From Chamaesiphon minutus PCC 6605 (GTDB taxonomy: Bacteria > Cyanobacteriota > Cyanobacteriia > Cyanobacteriales > Chamaesiphonaceae): DNA of 64,000 nucleotides. The notes below the pieces were generated by a model. The model made no database searches and was not told the DNA's origin. It worked only from the letters and a program-made list of their open reading frames with translations. The stretch lies in assembly GCF_000317145.1 (NCBI RefSeq), contig NC_019697.1:3630385-3694384 (forward strand), read 5' to 3'. Made by a program: the position numbers and the translations under genes. Shown here in pieces: positions 46,322 through 57,271 of this stretch (position 1 is its first letter; every line of letters begins with the position of its first letter).

Positions 46322-46363
46322 AATGGCTAATCGCCTGAAAAGCAGGTGGCTAGCCATTATTTT
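46322..46363 (+). terminator. Orphan terminator-like hairpin
   Basis: AATGGCTAATCGCCTG-AAAAG-CAGGTGGCTAGCCATT followed by ATTTT. It is strong, yet the nearest upstream plus-strand gene ends 525 bp away. Either it terminates an unannotated RNA or it is a relic. Confidence 0.6.
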
Positions 46364-46876
46364 GTATTTACAAATAATAAATACACTAGCAGAATCTTGC
46401 CTGATGCTCTCACCCGGAGGCTTTACTTAACCGCAGGTTATCGCCAACGCCAACGAATCTACCGATCTTAAAATAATTATTAAATCTTTCAGTTTTAAAA
46501 TCGATCCTCCCATCTCTTTGGCACAGCCACTCTGTCAGATAATCGAGTAATTTTTGAGCTTAATGCCGATAATCAAAGAGGATAACACCAAGACAGATTT
46601 TTGTTGAGAGTCGCGATTAGAGCTAGATTTGAGGCAATTAACCGCAGCTATCGATCTCGTATAATCTCGCTTTTAGCGCGATCGACCTTAGTAGATTTTC
46701 AGAAGTATTTAATGCCGCATAGATTAATAATGATGTAAAGTTTTTTGAACATACCTACTTTTATTTGAATAGATTATCTATATTGATATCACCAGCTTAA
46801 ATTGATCCCCGACATGGGATTGACGAAAACACATCAGTTTTAGCCAGTATCCATCCAGATAGCCGGAGCCAATAAA
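46364..46876. other. Intergenic region, no gene seen
   Basis: 513 bp, AT-rich, with one GTTATCGCCAACGCCAACG word near 46438. It includes the leader of the membrane protein gene at 46877. Confidence 0.45.
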
Positions 46877-47251
46877 ATGCAATCAACTCAAACTCGTACC
46901 ATTCACAAAAGCCGTTACGTCGCGATCTCTAAAAGCTTCTTGATTTGGTGTTTTGCGCTCACAGTGACCTTGTTAGTAGTTGGTTTTCCATTAGTTGTGT
47001 TGATGGCTACCATCGGAGCATTACTATCGATTACATTGCACCCGATTCTGCCTGTTAGTGCAGTTTTACTAGTTGCTGGCGGTACGATCGCCTTAAATAT
47101 TTTAGCGGTAGTTGTTGGGGCAGCAGTACTCACAACTAAGGGAATCCATCCTCAAGAAGTTCGCTGGTTGAGTTGGTTACATGGCGATGCAAATCCTGTT
47201 AGCACGACTACTTATGCTACCTGCCCTCTTACCTGCGATATCGATTCCTAA
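46877..47251 (+). CDS. Hypothetical two-helix membrane protein
   Basis: A 124-residue protein with a basic head (RTIHKSRYVAISKSF) and two to three closely spaced hydrophobic helices (about 20-45, 47-68, 70-88). A soluble tail KGIHPQEVRWLSWLHGDANP ends with two cysteines (TCPLTCD). No family recognised. A terminator follows 40 bp downstream. Confidence 0.7.
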   Translation: MQSTQTRTIHKSRYVAISKSFLIWCFALTVTLLVVGFPLVVLMATIGALLSITLHPILPVSAVLLVAGGTIALNILAVVVGAAVLTTKGIHPQEVRWLSWLHGDANPVSTTTYATCPLTCDIDS

Positions 47252-47292
47252 AGATCGTAAGTTGGTTTTGTTCATCTCATCTGTCAGATCTT

Positions 47293-47320
47293 AAGCTTGG
47301 CTAATTAGCCGAGCTTTTTT
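47293..47320 (+). terminator. Rho-independent terminator
   Basis: AGCTTGGCTAATTAGCCGAGCTTTTTT: a stem of about nine pairs with one G-T mismatch and a short AATT centre, followed by six T. It lies 41 bp after the membrane protein gene. Confidence 0.85.
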
Positions 47321-47379
47321 ATGGTCTCTTTTCGATCGACTTCTCTTGCTAGTGCTACTCCTTGTTACCCTGCTTGGTA

Positions 47380-47475
47380 CAATACACGCTGTAGACGAGC
47401 GGAGCGAGACGTGTCGCTGTCTCGCTGCAATGGTCCGTCGGGAGCGGCGCAATGTGCGCGGGTTTCCCGCCCATA
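47380..47475. repeat. Diverged copy of the TCGGGTTTCCCG hairpin repeat
   Basis: CGAGCGGAGCGAGACGTGTC, then GGCGCAATGTGCGCGGGTTTCCCGCCCATACCACTGCGACAAGAG, resembles 3885-3923 in order (GGTTTCCCG, C/ATACC, GCGACAAGA). Frames across it are not coding. Confidence 0.55.
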
Positions 47476-47640
47476 CCACTGCGACAAGAGAGGGGTTTGG
47501 GGTGAGAGCAAGATCGATCGAGAAAGAGTCTGGAGCGGTAGGATGATAGTGTGCAAATCTCGTTATCTTTCAATTGTCGATCGGAGATCGCAGATCCGCA
47601 CCACCTGCAAGGGTTGACTATTCACTACCTAGATGAGCTT

Positions 47641-48744
47641 ATGATTCGCGTCTGTTTTACACTCGGAACTCGTCCTGAAGCAATTAAATTAGCTCCTGTG
47701 ATTCGGACATTTCAGTCATCGGCTAAATTTGCCACACAGGTAGTTTTAACTGGGCAACATCGCGAGATGGTAGCGCAGGTAATGGAGATTTTTGGGTTGA
47801 AAGCCGATCGGGATTTGGATATCATGCAGCATCAACAGACGCTGACAGATATTACCCAACGGAGCTTGCAAGGGTTAGAAAAACTATTTCGTGAGATCGA
47901 ACCTCAAGTCGTCATCGTGCAAGGGGACACCACCACCGCTTTTGCTGCCGCCTTAGCAGCATTTTACCAACAAATCCCGATCGGGCATGTCGAAGCCGGA
48001 TTGCGGACGGATAATATCTATAATCCCTTTCCGGAAGAAGCTAACCGGAGATTAATTTCCCAAATCGCACAGTTACATTTTGCCCCCACCAGTCTCGCCG
48101 TCGAAAATCTCTCCAAATCTGGCGTCACAGGTGCAATCCATCAGACGGGAAATACCGTCATCGACGCGCTCCTCACCGTCGCCAAATCGCAACCGCCTTG
48201 CGATATCCCTGGCTTAGACTGGAGCAAATACCGCGTCATTCTCTCCACCGTCCATCGTCGCGAAAATTGGGGCGAACCGTTACAAAGTATCGGTGCGGCA
48301 ATGCTCCAGATTTTAGAAAAATTCCCCGATACCGCCTTATTATTACCCCTGCATCGCAACCCCACCGTGCGCGAACCCCTTACCCAAATTTTGGGCGAGC
48401 ATCCCCGCGTGTTTCTCACCGAACCCCTCGACTATAGTCAACTCGTCGGAGCCATCCAACGCAGCTATCTCCTCCTCTCCGATTCTGGCGGGATTCAGGA
48501 AGAAGCACCCAGCTTGGGTAAGCCTGTGCTGGTATTGAGAGACACTACCGAGCGTCCCGAAGCTGTGACGGGTGGAACGGCAAAATTAGTCGGTACCGAT
48601 GTAGATAGAATTACCGCCGTCGCAAGTGAGTTACTCGCCAATCCGCAAGCATATCAAGCGATGGCGACAGCAATTAACCCATTCGGCGACGGGACGGCTT
48701 CGATGCAGATTCTTGATGCTGTAGAGCAGTTTTTTAGCGTGTAG
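47641..48744 (+). CDS. wecB: UDP-N-acetylglucosamine 2-epimerase (non-hydrolysing)
   Basis: A 367-residue enzyme interconverting UDP-GlcNAc and UDP-ManNAc for surface polysaccharides. Signatures: FTLGTRPEAIKLAPV, LTGQHREM, VVIVQGDTTTAFAAA, HVEAGLRTDN, HRRENWGEPL, and SDSGGIQEEAPSLGKPVLVLR with TERPEA. The ATG at 47641 gives the usual MIRVCFTLGTRPE start; 30 codons upstream in frame look non-coding. No other polysaccharide gene adjoins. Confidence 0.95.
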   Translation: MIRVCFTLGTRPEAIKLAPVIRTFQSSAKFATQVVLTGQHREMVAQVMEIFGLKADRDLDIMQHQQTLTDITQRSLQGLEKLFREIEPQVVIVQGDTTTAFAAALAAFYQQIPIGHVEAGLRTDNIYNPFPEEANRRLISQIAQLHFAPTSLAVENLSKSGVTGAIHQTGNTVIDALLTVAKSQPPCDIPGLDWSKYRVILSTVHRRENWGEPLQSIGAAMLQILEKFPDTALLLPLHRNPTVREPLTQILGEHPRVFLTEPLDYSQLVGAIQRSYLLLSDSGGIQEEAPSLGKPVLVLRDTTERPEAVTGGTAKLVGTDVDRITAVASELLANPQAYQAMATAINPFGDGTASMQILDAVEQFFSV

Positions 48745-48957
48745 GGTTTAGGTTGGATATTCGATTTTGCCGACCCAGATCGATCGTAAAATCGACAATC
48801 GATTGATATTAAATACCATAAATATTTGTCTGGTTAAATCAAAAATTGTGCTGTTGGGCATTGCCCCCCATCCGCTGCTCTCGACAAAGCACCATAATTG
48901 ACAATATTTGACCATAACAATTAATACATTTTACCCGATCGATCTTTCTGGAGAGAG

Positions 48958-49392
48958 ATGGGTAGCTATTGTTTAATTAGAACTTACCGCTCGAATCTCA
49001 TAATTAATATGCGCTTAAGACGCTGGCTACCTTTTTGCTTATTTTTCCTATTTGTAGCTAGCATCATTGTTGGTAGCAATGTTGGGCGACTTAGAAGTAT
49101 TACCAGCTTAGTGAATAACTTGCCCTTTGGCGATAAATGCGGACATCTAGTTTTGATTGCAACCTTAACATTTTTGCTTAATTACGCATTAAACGGTCGA
49201 AAGGTAAAAATCGGTCGGCTCAAAATCTTGTTAGGTGGCACGATCGTGGCAGTAGCCATGACAGTAGAAGAAATTTCCCAAATTTGGATGCCGTTGCGAA
49301 CCTTTGACTTAATCGATTTATCTGCCAATTATTTAGGCATTACACTAGCGGGGTTACCTTGGTTAAACAGAAATGCAGTTGTCGATCGATAG
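48958..49392 (+). CDS. VanZ-like family membrane protein
   Basis: Up to 144 residues, with three to four transmembrane helices. The family motif is in NLPFGDKCGHLVLIATLTFLLNYAL and the strongly conserved TVEEISQIWMPLRTFDLIDLSANYLGI. VanZ-like proteins are linked to teicoplanin resistance in enterococci, but most, including cyanobacterial ones, have no assigned role. The ATG at 48958 has GGAGAG close upstream; an ATG at 49009 (MRLRRWLPF) is an alternative that fits the family start better. Confidence 0.85.
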   Translation: MGSYCLIRTYRSNLIINMRLRRWLPFCLFFLFVASIIVGSNVGRLRSITSLVNNLPFGDKCGHLVLIATLTFLLNYALNGRKVKIGRLKILLGGTIVAVAMTVEEISQIWMPLRTFDLIDLSANYLGITLAGLPWLNRNAVVDR

Positions 49393-49761
49393 CAACTAAA
49401 TAGTTGGGCACAAATATCGATCGGCTGAAAATTGCCCATAACCTATGTGGGGGTAAGTGCGGATCGCCATACTAAAGTTTAATTGAAGCACGATTGAGTT
49501 AGCACCAGCAGTATTAAACTCTGAAAAATACTTGAATTGGCTGAGAGTACTTCTGTTCGGAACCAGTATGATATTGAGCTATATATTGTTTAAGTTGTGT
49601 CGGTAATAACCCGATCGACCTTTTTATGACTGATGCCGTCAGTAAGTCTGCTAGCCCAAACAGCTTTGCGCCAACTTCATCAACTTGGATGAGATCGAGT
49701 TATGAGGAAATTTCTGGTGGGCGATGGGGGGAAAACGACAGCGAGATTTTGGCAAAGCGGT

Positions 49762-51028
49762 CTGTCGGGGCGACTTGTCGCCTATAACGCTGATAGGATA
49801 AGTCTCATAGCTCTCAAGCCTTGTTGATAATTAGGTAGTTTATGTGGGGACAAAGACATTAATTCAACAACAACCTGCCAATTACTAGATGTTGAATCGA
49901 CCCATGATTCACCCCAGAGTCCAATATAGAAAGTGCTATGTCTAGCATATTTTCGGTGATGTTCTGTTTTTCTGCCGAGATATTCTTGAACTTGCTTTGA
50001 TTTGATATCTATCCCTTGGATGATACTCTTCAAGTATGCTAGTGATAGCAAAATCAATAATTTGCTCAATCGTTCGCCCGTTAAATTAGTCTTTTCTAAG
50101 TTATATCCTCCGCCCTTAAAGTCTCGAAACATCTCCTCAATTCCAAATCTTTTAGCATAGGTATCAACTGCTGCTTGTAGATCTGCCAAGCTGGTCAGAA
50201 TATACCAAGGCTCTTTTGTGGTAATATTTCGATATTTACCTAGCCATTTACCTGCTAGGTTAAATCCTTCAACTGGTGCAGTTTTTCTAATTGTTACTTC
50301 TTGATTAAAAAAGCTATTTCCTGGCTCTAATCCTAGCCTTTTCAGTTCAGTCCACAATTCCTCTTCAGTCTTGATACAAACATTCTTTTCAGTCGTAAAC
50401 AGAAATCTATTTTCTGCTCTCTAAGCCAGTTCGCAAGAGTAACACTACAAAATTCACGATCTCCCAGTACCAACAAGCTATAATCTGATAGGGCAGCGAA
50501 TACTGGGGTTAATACTAATTGTTGGTTTTCCAATGTACTGTTCCCTTGTTTATCAAGCATTTGCCAATAAATAGGAATTGCTCTCTTTCGCCAAATCATA
50601 CTGACCATCAAAATATTGTTTGATTGCCATTTGGTTCGATCTATTGCTAAATATATAATATTATTCTGTTTGACATTGCCTTTAATCCAAGCAATCACTA
50701 GTGATAACCAAACATTATCTAAATCCCATTCATCATTTGATAAAAATCTCTGGACTTTTTTTCTTCTGCTTTCAAATTTAATTGGCATCGCTAGTTTTGT
50801 TGCGATGCTTTCTAGCGTGACTTCTTTAATAGATTGCACTACTTGAATCAATAAAATTGTCAATAAGTAGTTACCGCGTGTGAATTTTTCTGACAAATGG
50901 GCATGATACAATTCTGGTAACATTTAATTGTTTTTTGGGTAAGAAGCTCTCTTACCCTATCTTTTTTGATACTATTTGTCTAGAGTTGTCTCTCTGCCGA
51001 GTTTTCAGGCGACCTGTCGCCCCGTCAG
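49762..51028 (-). mobile_element. IS4-like insertion sequence (1267 bp)
   Basis: Terminal inverted repeats: left CTGTCGGGGCGACTTGTCGC, right (complement) CTGACGGGGCGACAGGTCGC. They are flanked by the direct repeat CAAAGCGGT (49753-49761 and 51029-51037). It contains one transposase in two reading frames and sits inside a kinase gene. Confidence 0.92.
49782..50923 (-). CDS. IS4-like transposase in two overlapping frames (frameshifted)
   Basis: Frame 1 (50923-50342) holds the N-terminal part with IYLAIDRTKW (first D) and LLVLGDREF (second D) and stops after CLRLKRM. Frame 2 (50357-49782) continues with WTELKRLGLEPGNSF, the FGIEEMFRDFKGGGYNLE block (catalytic E) and the C-terminus. Reading minus one base at CTGAAAAGAATG joins them as NVCIKTEEELWTELK. 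The element may be decayed, or may use slippage at the short A run. Confidence 0.8.
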
Positions 51029-51948
51029 CAAAGCGGTATGTAATTCAGGCGATCTTAAGTCGCAGTAGCTTTGGAATTACCTATTTGGCGCGGAATATTT
51101 ATTTACCCGGACAGCCACTATGCGTTGTCAAAAAGTTGGCACCGAAATTTAACGATCCGCAGCTCGTCACGATCGCGCGCGCGCAATTTGAATTAGAAGC
51201 ACTGACGCTGAGTCGTTTGGGTACTCACGCCCAGATTCCTACGTTACTCGACTACTTCGAGCTAGGTAGCGATCGATATTTAGTCGAAGAGTATATTCCA
51301 GGGTTCGTGCTGGCGCAGACTATTCAACAGCAGCAGCCCTTCACCGCCACACAAGTCGAAAACTTTTTGGTGCAGATGCTGCGATTGTTGGAGTACATTC
51401 ACTCCCATCATCTAATTCATCGCGATCTCAAGCCGCAGAATATTATTTTGTGTCAAACCGATCGCCGTTTTGTGTTGTTAGATTTTGGTAGTGTTAAAGA
51501 TCTCGATGCTGCGAAGTCGAGTTCGGGCGATCGAACGATAAGCGATGCCAGTAGATCGATTGGCACATCAGGATTTGCACCGCCAGAACAACTCGCCAAT
51601 CGCGCTGTCTATGCCAGCGATATTTACGCGCTGGGGATGACTTGTATTTGTCTGCTAGCAGGTAAAGAACCGAGCCAATTGCCAGTAGATCTGAAAACTT
51701 GCGAACTGATCTGGGCAGATAATGTGGATATCTGTACGGATTTGAGCCAAATTATTAGTAAAATGACCCAAATTTCGCTAGCAGATCGCTATCATTCGGC
51801 AACTCAAGTCCTCGCTGCCTTAGAAAATCGCACGATTCGCGCCAAATTACGGACGTATTTAGATCGAAAATATGCAGTCTCCACAACCGATCGAATCGAG
51901 AGTCCTGCTGTCGTCCATTGGGCACTGGGGATCGCTACGACGGATTAG

Positions 51949-53955
<2,007 letters not shown>

Positions 53956-53971
53956 AAACTAACTACTAAAA

Positions 53972-54376
53972 ATGACACTAACAGTAAGAGTAATTGCCCC
54001 AGATAAGACGGTTTGGGATGGCACGGCAGACGAAGTAATTTTACCGAGTATCACAGGTCAGTTGGGTATTTTGAGCGGTCACGCAGCTTTATTGACAGCT
54101 TTGGATACTGCGGTAATGCGCGTCAAAGCTGGTAAAGATAAATGGACGCCAATTGCTTTAATGGGTGGTTTTGCTGAAGTTGATAATAATGAAGTTACCG
54201 TACTAGTTAACGGTGCAGAATTAGGCGAAAAAATCGATCGCGAACAAGCCCAAAAAGAATTTACCGAAGCCGAACAAAAATTAGAAACCGTTTCATCAGA
54301 TAACCGTCAAGAACAAATTCAAGCGACCCAAGCTTTTAAACGCGCCAGAGCTAGACTGCAAGCTGCTGGTGGCTAG
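53972..54376 (+). CDS. atpC: ATP synthase epsilon chain
   Basis: A 134-residue rotor/inhibitory subunit of F1. [44 protein letters not shown] is the standard N-terminal beta sandwich, and the C-terminal helical hairpin ([37 protein letters not shown]) is complete. It lies downstream of atpD and is presumably cotranscribed despite the 166-bp repeat-filled spacer. A terminator follows. Confidence 0.97.
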   Translation: MTLTVRVIAPDKTVWDGTADEVILPSITGQLGILSGHAALLTALDTAVMRVKAGKDKWTPIALMGGFAEVDNNEVTVLVNGAELGEKIDREQAQKEFTEAEQKLETVSSDNRQEQIQATQAFKRARARLQAAGG

Positions 54377-54415
54377 AGCGAGATTGCTGAATTTAAGATT
54401 GTAACGCTCGCAATC

Positions 54416-54452
54416 AGACCTACTTAATTTTATTAATTGAGTGGGTCTTTTT
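54416..54452 (+). terminator. Rho-independent terminator of atpD-atpC
   Basis: AGACCTACT...AGTGGGTCT with a 15-base AT loop, followed by TTTT(G). It begins 40 bp after the atpC stop. Confidence 0.85.
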
Positions 54453-54653
54453 GTTATAAGATTGGAGAAGCTTAGCACCAAACTTAGTTATTGTCTCGCG
54501 ATTGTCAGACTATATCAAACAAAAAAAGTTCCAGATAAAGTCATCATAAATTTTAACATATATAATCTATCTAAATTTACGAAATACGTATTTTTTTCAC
54601 TGTTGTTAATATCAACACAATATCCTTACTGAATTATCGTTCAGTTTCATAAT

Positions 54654-55253
54654 ATGAAGTTTCAGCGTTCTCTGTCTCTAATTATCGCTACCAACTCAGT
54701 CTTAGCGATTTCATTAACTTCTAGCCTAACTACTAATGTAGGAACGGCTCAAGCGACACCTCAGAGCAATGCTGTTGAATGTTCGCCAATTAAAGGAGTT
54801 TGGTATTACCAAGGTAAGGGAATTCCGGTTTCATATGATGAACGTCAAAATGTCATCACGGTCAACATGTCCAACTTTAGGAGACCAACAGCTAAAGGCA
54901 GAATGCTGAGTGCTAACCAAATTGAGGTGAACTTTCGTGATGAGACAACCTTTAGGGGTACTTTGGATGGTGCCGGAAAAATTAGTTGGAGTAATGGTAC
55001 TCAATGGGAAGCCAATTCCTTTTATGGTAGCTGGAAGTATGAAAACAAATTTGGACCCAAAATCAGCAGAGCTAGAGCTAATAATGATGAGATGAAAATT
55101 GACATGAGTAAATATGGTCGTCCACCAGCTTTGGGGAACAAAATTGGTTCATCCCAAGCCAGCTTTAATTTTCCAGATGATGCTGTTCATACTGCCACTT
55201 TGGTTAGTCCGAACTGTATAAAATGGTCAAATAGCACGACTTGGACAAAATAG
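54654..55253 (+). CDS. Exported hypothetical protein
   Basis: A 199-residue protein with a signal peptide (about 1-34, ending GTAQA). The mature protein holds two similar halves. Each has a segment of the pattern I-T-V/K-I-D-M-S-x-F/Y-x-R-P-x-A-x-G followed by an x-F-R/P-D-x-x-x-x-x-x-T-L turn (around residues 65-110 and 143-185). So it is an internal duplication of a beta-rich unit. One cysteine lies near each end of the mature chain (ECSPIK and SPNCIKWS), probably a disulfide. No named family is recognised. Confidence 0.75.
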   Translation: MKFQRSLSLIIATNSVLAISLTSSLTTNVGTAQATPQSNAVECSPIKGVWYYQGKGIPVSYDERQNVITVNMSNFRRPTAKGRMLSANQIEVNFRDETTFRGTLDGAGKISWSNGTQWEANSFYGSWKYENKFGPKISRARANNDEMKIDMSKYGRPPALGNKIGSSQASFNFPDDAVHTATLVSPNCIKWSNSTTWTK

Positions 55254-55293
55254 ATTGACTCCACTGGCGATCGATTTATAGCAGCAAAGTATC

Positions 55294-55320
55294 AGATGGT
55301 GGTCAGTACTCACCATCTGA
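55294..55320. repeat. GATGGTGGTCAGTACTCACCATC hairpin
   Basis: AGATGGTG...CACCATCT, a degenerate relative of the GGTGGGCA-TGCCCACC hairpins, lying 40 bp after an exported protein gene and followed by TTTT. It may act as a terminator. Confidence 0.6.
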
Positions 55321-55484
55321 TTTTAAACATTTTCAAGAATTAGAAGAAGTCTTGATGTGCTTAGTGCCTTAAACATATTCACCTCTTAAAAGGTGATAAT
55401 TGTTAAGAAATATGTGAAGTTGCTCTGGGCGGGAGCTGTAAAACTTTGATATTCGGTAAAAATTGAGTAAGGTAGACACGATCG

Positions 55485-55958
55485 ATGATTCGGATACTTC
55501 GCAGATTAAAAGATATACTTACTCATGACGAGCACTTTTTAGAAGCGATCGAATCGATCGAACGGGTCGTTTCCAAGTTCCTATCGATCGGGATGATTAT
55601 TGTTATCTTCATCGCGCTCGCTCAGTTAAGTTATGCATTGATTGAAAAATTACTATTGACGATCGAGCGTCCGAGTAACGATAGCTTTAACACTACCTTA
55701 TTTGAGCTATTTGGCTTATTTCTTAACGTTTTAATCGCGCTAGAAATTCTCGAAAATATTACTGCTTATCTTCGCAAACATGTCGTTCAAGTAGAATTAG
55801 TCATCGTGACTTCGCTAATTGCCGTGGCTCGAAAAATTATTATTCTCGATCTGGAAAAGAAGAGTAGTAGCGATCTCATTGGTCTAGCTGTCGCTGTGTT
55901 TTCATTATCAGTCGGTTATGCGATCGTTCATCAAACCAATCGTGCTAATAGCAAATAG
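55485..55958 (+). CDS. PsiE-like membrane protein (phosphate-starvation-inducible PsiE family)
   Basis: A 157-residue inner-membrane protein with four helices (about 33-55, 72-95, 102-120, 128-148). LFELFGLFLNVLIALEILENITAYLRKHVVQVELVIVTSLIAVARKIIILD is the family signature. PsiE is under Pho control in E. coli; no Pho box was identified here, so regulation is open. The biochemical role is unknown. The ATG at 55485 lies 20 bp after AAGGTAGAC. Confidence 0.88.
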   Translation: MIRILRRLKDILTHDEHFLEAIESIERVVSKFLSIGMIIVIFIALAQLSYALIEKLLLTIERPSNDSFNTTLFELFGLFLNVLIALEILENITAYLRKHVVQVELVIVTSLIAVARKIIILDLEKKSSSDLIGLAVAVFSLSVGYAIVHQTNRANSK

Positions 55959-56074
55959 GGCGTTACTGGCTCCAGCAACGACCAAATTAGGGTTACTCAC
56001 ATCTTGCAACCCGATCTAAAAATTAATGGAATAACCTCAAAACTTACTGCTAAGTACTAAAACTATATACTATT

Positions 56075-57218
56075 AGACCTATCCTAAAACCTGTGTAGCA
56101 GACTCAGCATAGGTTCCGAACGATAGACACTTCACAGTGTATTCTATATGTTTCCCCAATCAGTTCTAGGAGTCCAGCTAATTACTATTAAAAACTAGCC
56201 CATTAATTGCCATTTTGTATTTTTTGTATTTACGAGCTTCTTTACTATCGTCAAACTGCTAAAATCAATGTTCCCAGTCGCAATCTAACTAATCCACATA
56301 TTGTTAGTATTACTTCTTCATATTTATTCCCCTTCATCCGGAATCTTTCTTTGGCCGCCCTAAATATCTTGATTAGGCGAATGACATGTTCTACATATAT
56401 TCTTTCACTAGATATTTCCTTGTTCACCTCTTTTTGTAGATCTGTTAATTCTTTTCCTCTTGGCTTCTTCTGAGGAATTTTGATATTAATACCACCTTGA
56501 TATCCTTTGTCTCCGGTAAATTTCTGCTCAATATTAAATTTCTTTTGCTGTTCTCTAAATATACTAATATCACTAGTCTTACCTTGTTTGCCCACCTCTA
56601 CATCGACTAAATCTTTTCCTGATGGTAATGTAATTACCTGCCCTTTAAATGTGTGTTGCTTTTTCTTTCCTGAATAATATTCTTTCTGCACCTGATTGTC
56701 TTCAGGTCTTTCTCTCGGCTGTTCCCAACTATCTACAATCAACTCATACTCGGCGAGCATTTCTTTCACCACTGCCAATTCTTCTCGGTCTTTTCTTGCT
56801 CCCTCTATTAGGCTAGATGGTAGTATTTTTCTCAGGATTTTTATCCAGTAATTAAATGTATCATTCGCTTCTGTTTTGGAAACACTAAATTGCAACCCTA
56901 GGATTTCAAATGTCGGCAAATGCCTTAGATAAAATACACACAAACATATTTCTTCCTCTAAGGTGAGTTTTTTAGGTCTCCCTCCTCCTTTTTTATTAAT
57001 CCTAATCTTTTGTTTTTCATGTGCCAATCTTAATCTTTCTTCCTCAATTTTTGCAATCTCTACTAATGCCGACCACTGCTCGTAATTAATTCCGATAATT
57101 TGCTTTGTTCGTTCTGGATAGTTTTCAATATATTCTAGTGGATTTTTCATTATGGCTAAAATACTATTTTACGATTTTAGTGCCTTTTTTGTCCATGAAT
57201 TATATTTCGGATAGGTCT
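56075..57218 (-). mobile_element. IS5-like insertion sequence (about 1144 bp)
   Basis: Short inverted ends AGACCTATCC (from 56075) and GGATAGGTCT (to 57218) bound one transposase. ATT flanks both sides (56072-56074 and 57219-57221) and may be a 3-bp target duplication, though a 2-bp TA duplication with longer ends is also possible. It is inserted between the psiE-like gene and a pentapeptide gene and breaks neither. Confidence 0.75.
56251..57150 (-). CDS. IS5-family transposase (DDE_Tnp_4 type)
   Basis: 299 residues in one frame. The N-terminal helix-turn-helix part (LTLEEEICLCVFYLRHLPTFEILGLQFSVSK) precedes the DDE core: VDSWEQPRERP (D), FTGDKGYQGG (D), and ERIYVEHVIRLIKIFRAAKERFR (E). KKQHTFKGQVITLPSGKDLVDV is a typical block. 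The gene appears intact. Confidence 0.9.
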   Translation of the reverse strand: MKNPLEYIENYPERTKQIIGINYEQWSALVEIAKIEEERLRLAHEKQKIRINKKGGGRPKKLTLEEEICLCVFYLRHLPTFEILGLQFSVSKTEANDTFNYWIKILRKILPSSLIEGARKDREELAVVKEMLAEYELIVDSWEQPRERPEDNQVQKEYYSGKKKQHTFKGQVITLPSGKDLVDVEVGKQGKTSDISIFREQQKKFNIEQKFTGDKGYQGGINIKIPQKKPRGKELTDLQKEVNKEISSERIYVEHVIRLIKIFRAAKERFRMKGNKYEEVILTICGLVRLRLGTLILAV

Positions 57219-57271
57219 ATTCACTATTTTCACTAAAACATTAAAACTTTGTTTTAATGCAAGACGTGGAA

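Larger units (their letters stand above)
49626..51948 (+). pseudogene. Serine/threonine protein kinase gene interrupted by an IS4-like element
   Basis: Segments 49626-49761 and 51038-51948 join in frame after removing the IS and one 9-bp duplication, giving 348 codons. The N-terminus is MTDAVSKSAS..., with ENDSEILAKRYVIQAILSRS across the junction. The kinase domain has a degenerate glycine loop (LSRSSFGITYLA), VVKKL (ATP lysine), HRDLKPQN, DFGSVKD and GTSGFAPPEQL, typical of cyanobacterial PknB-like kinases, with no C-terminal sensor domain. As it stands the 3' part could only be made from a TTG inside the IS (50935) as a 337-residue fusion with 34 foreign residues. That fusion keeps the lysine and catalytic loop, so partial function is not excluded. 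Confidence 0.9.

Noticed and set aside
47551-47640. N-terminal extension of WecB
   Set aside because: The 30 extra codons have no family similarity and the standard start MIRVCFTLGTRPE is at 47641.
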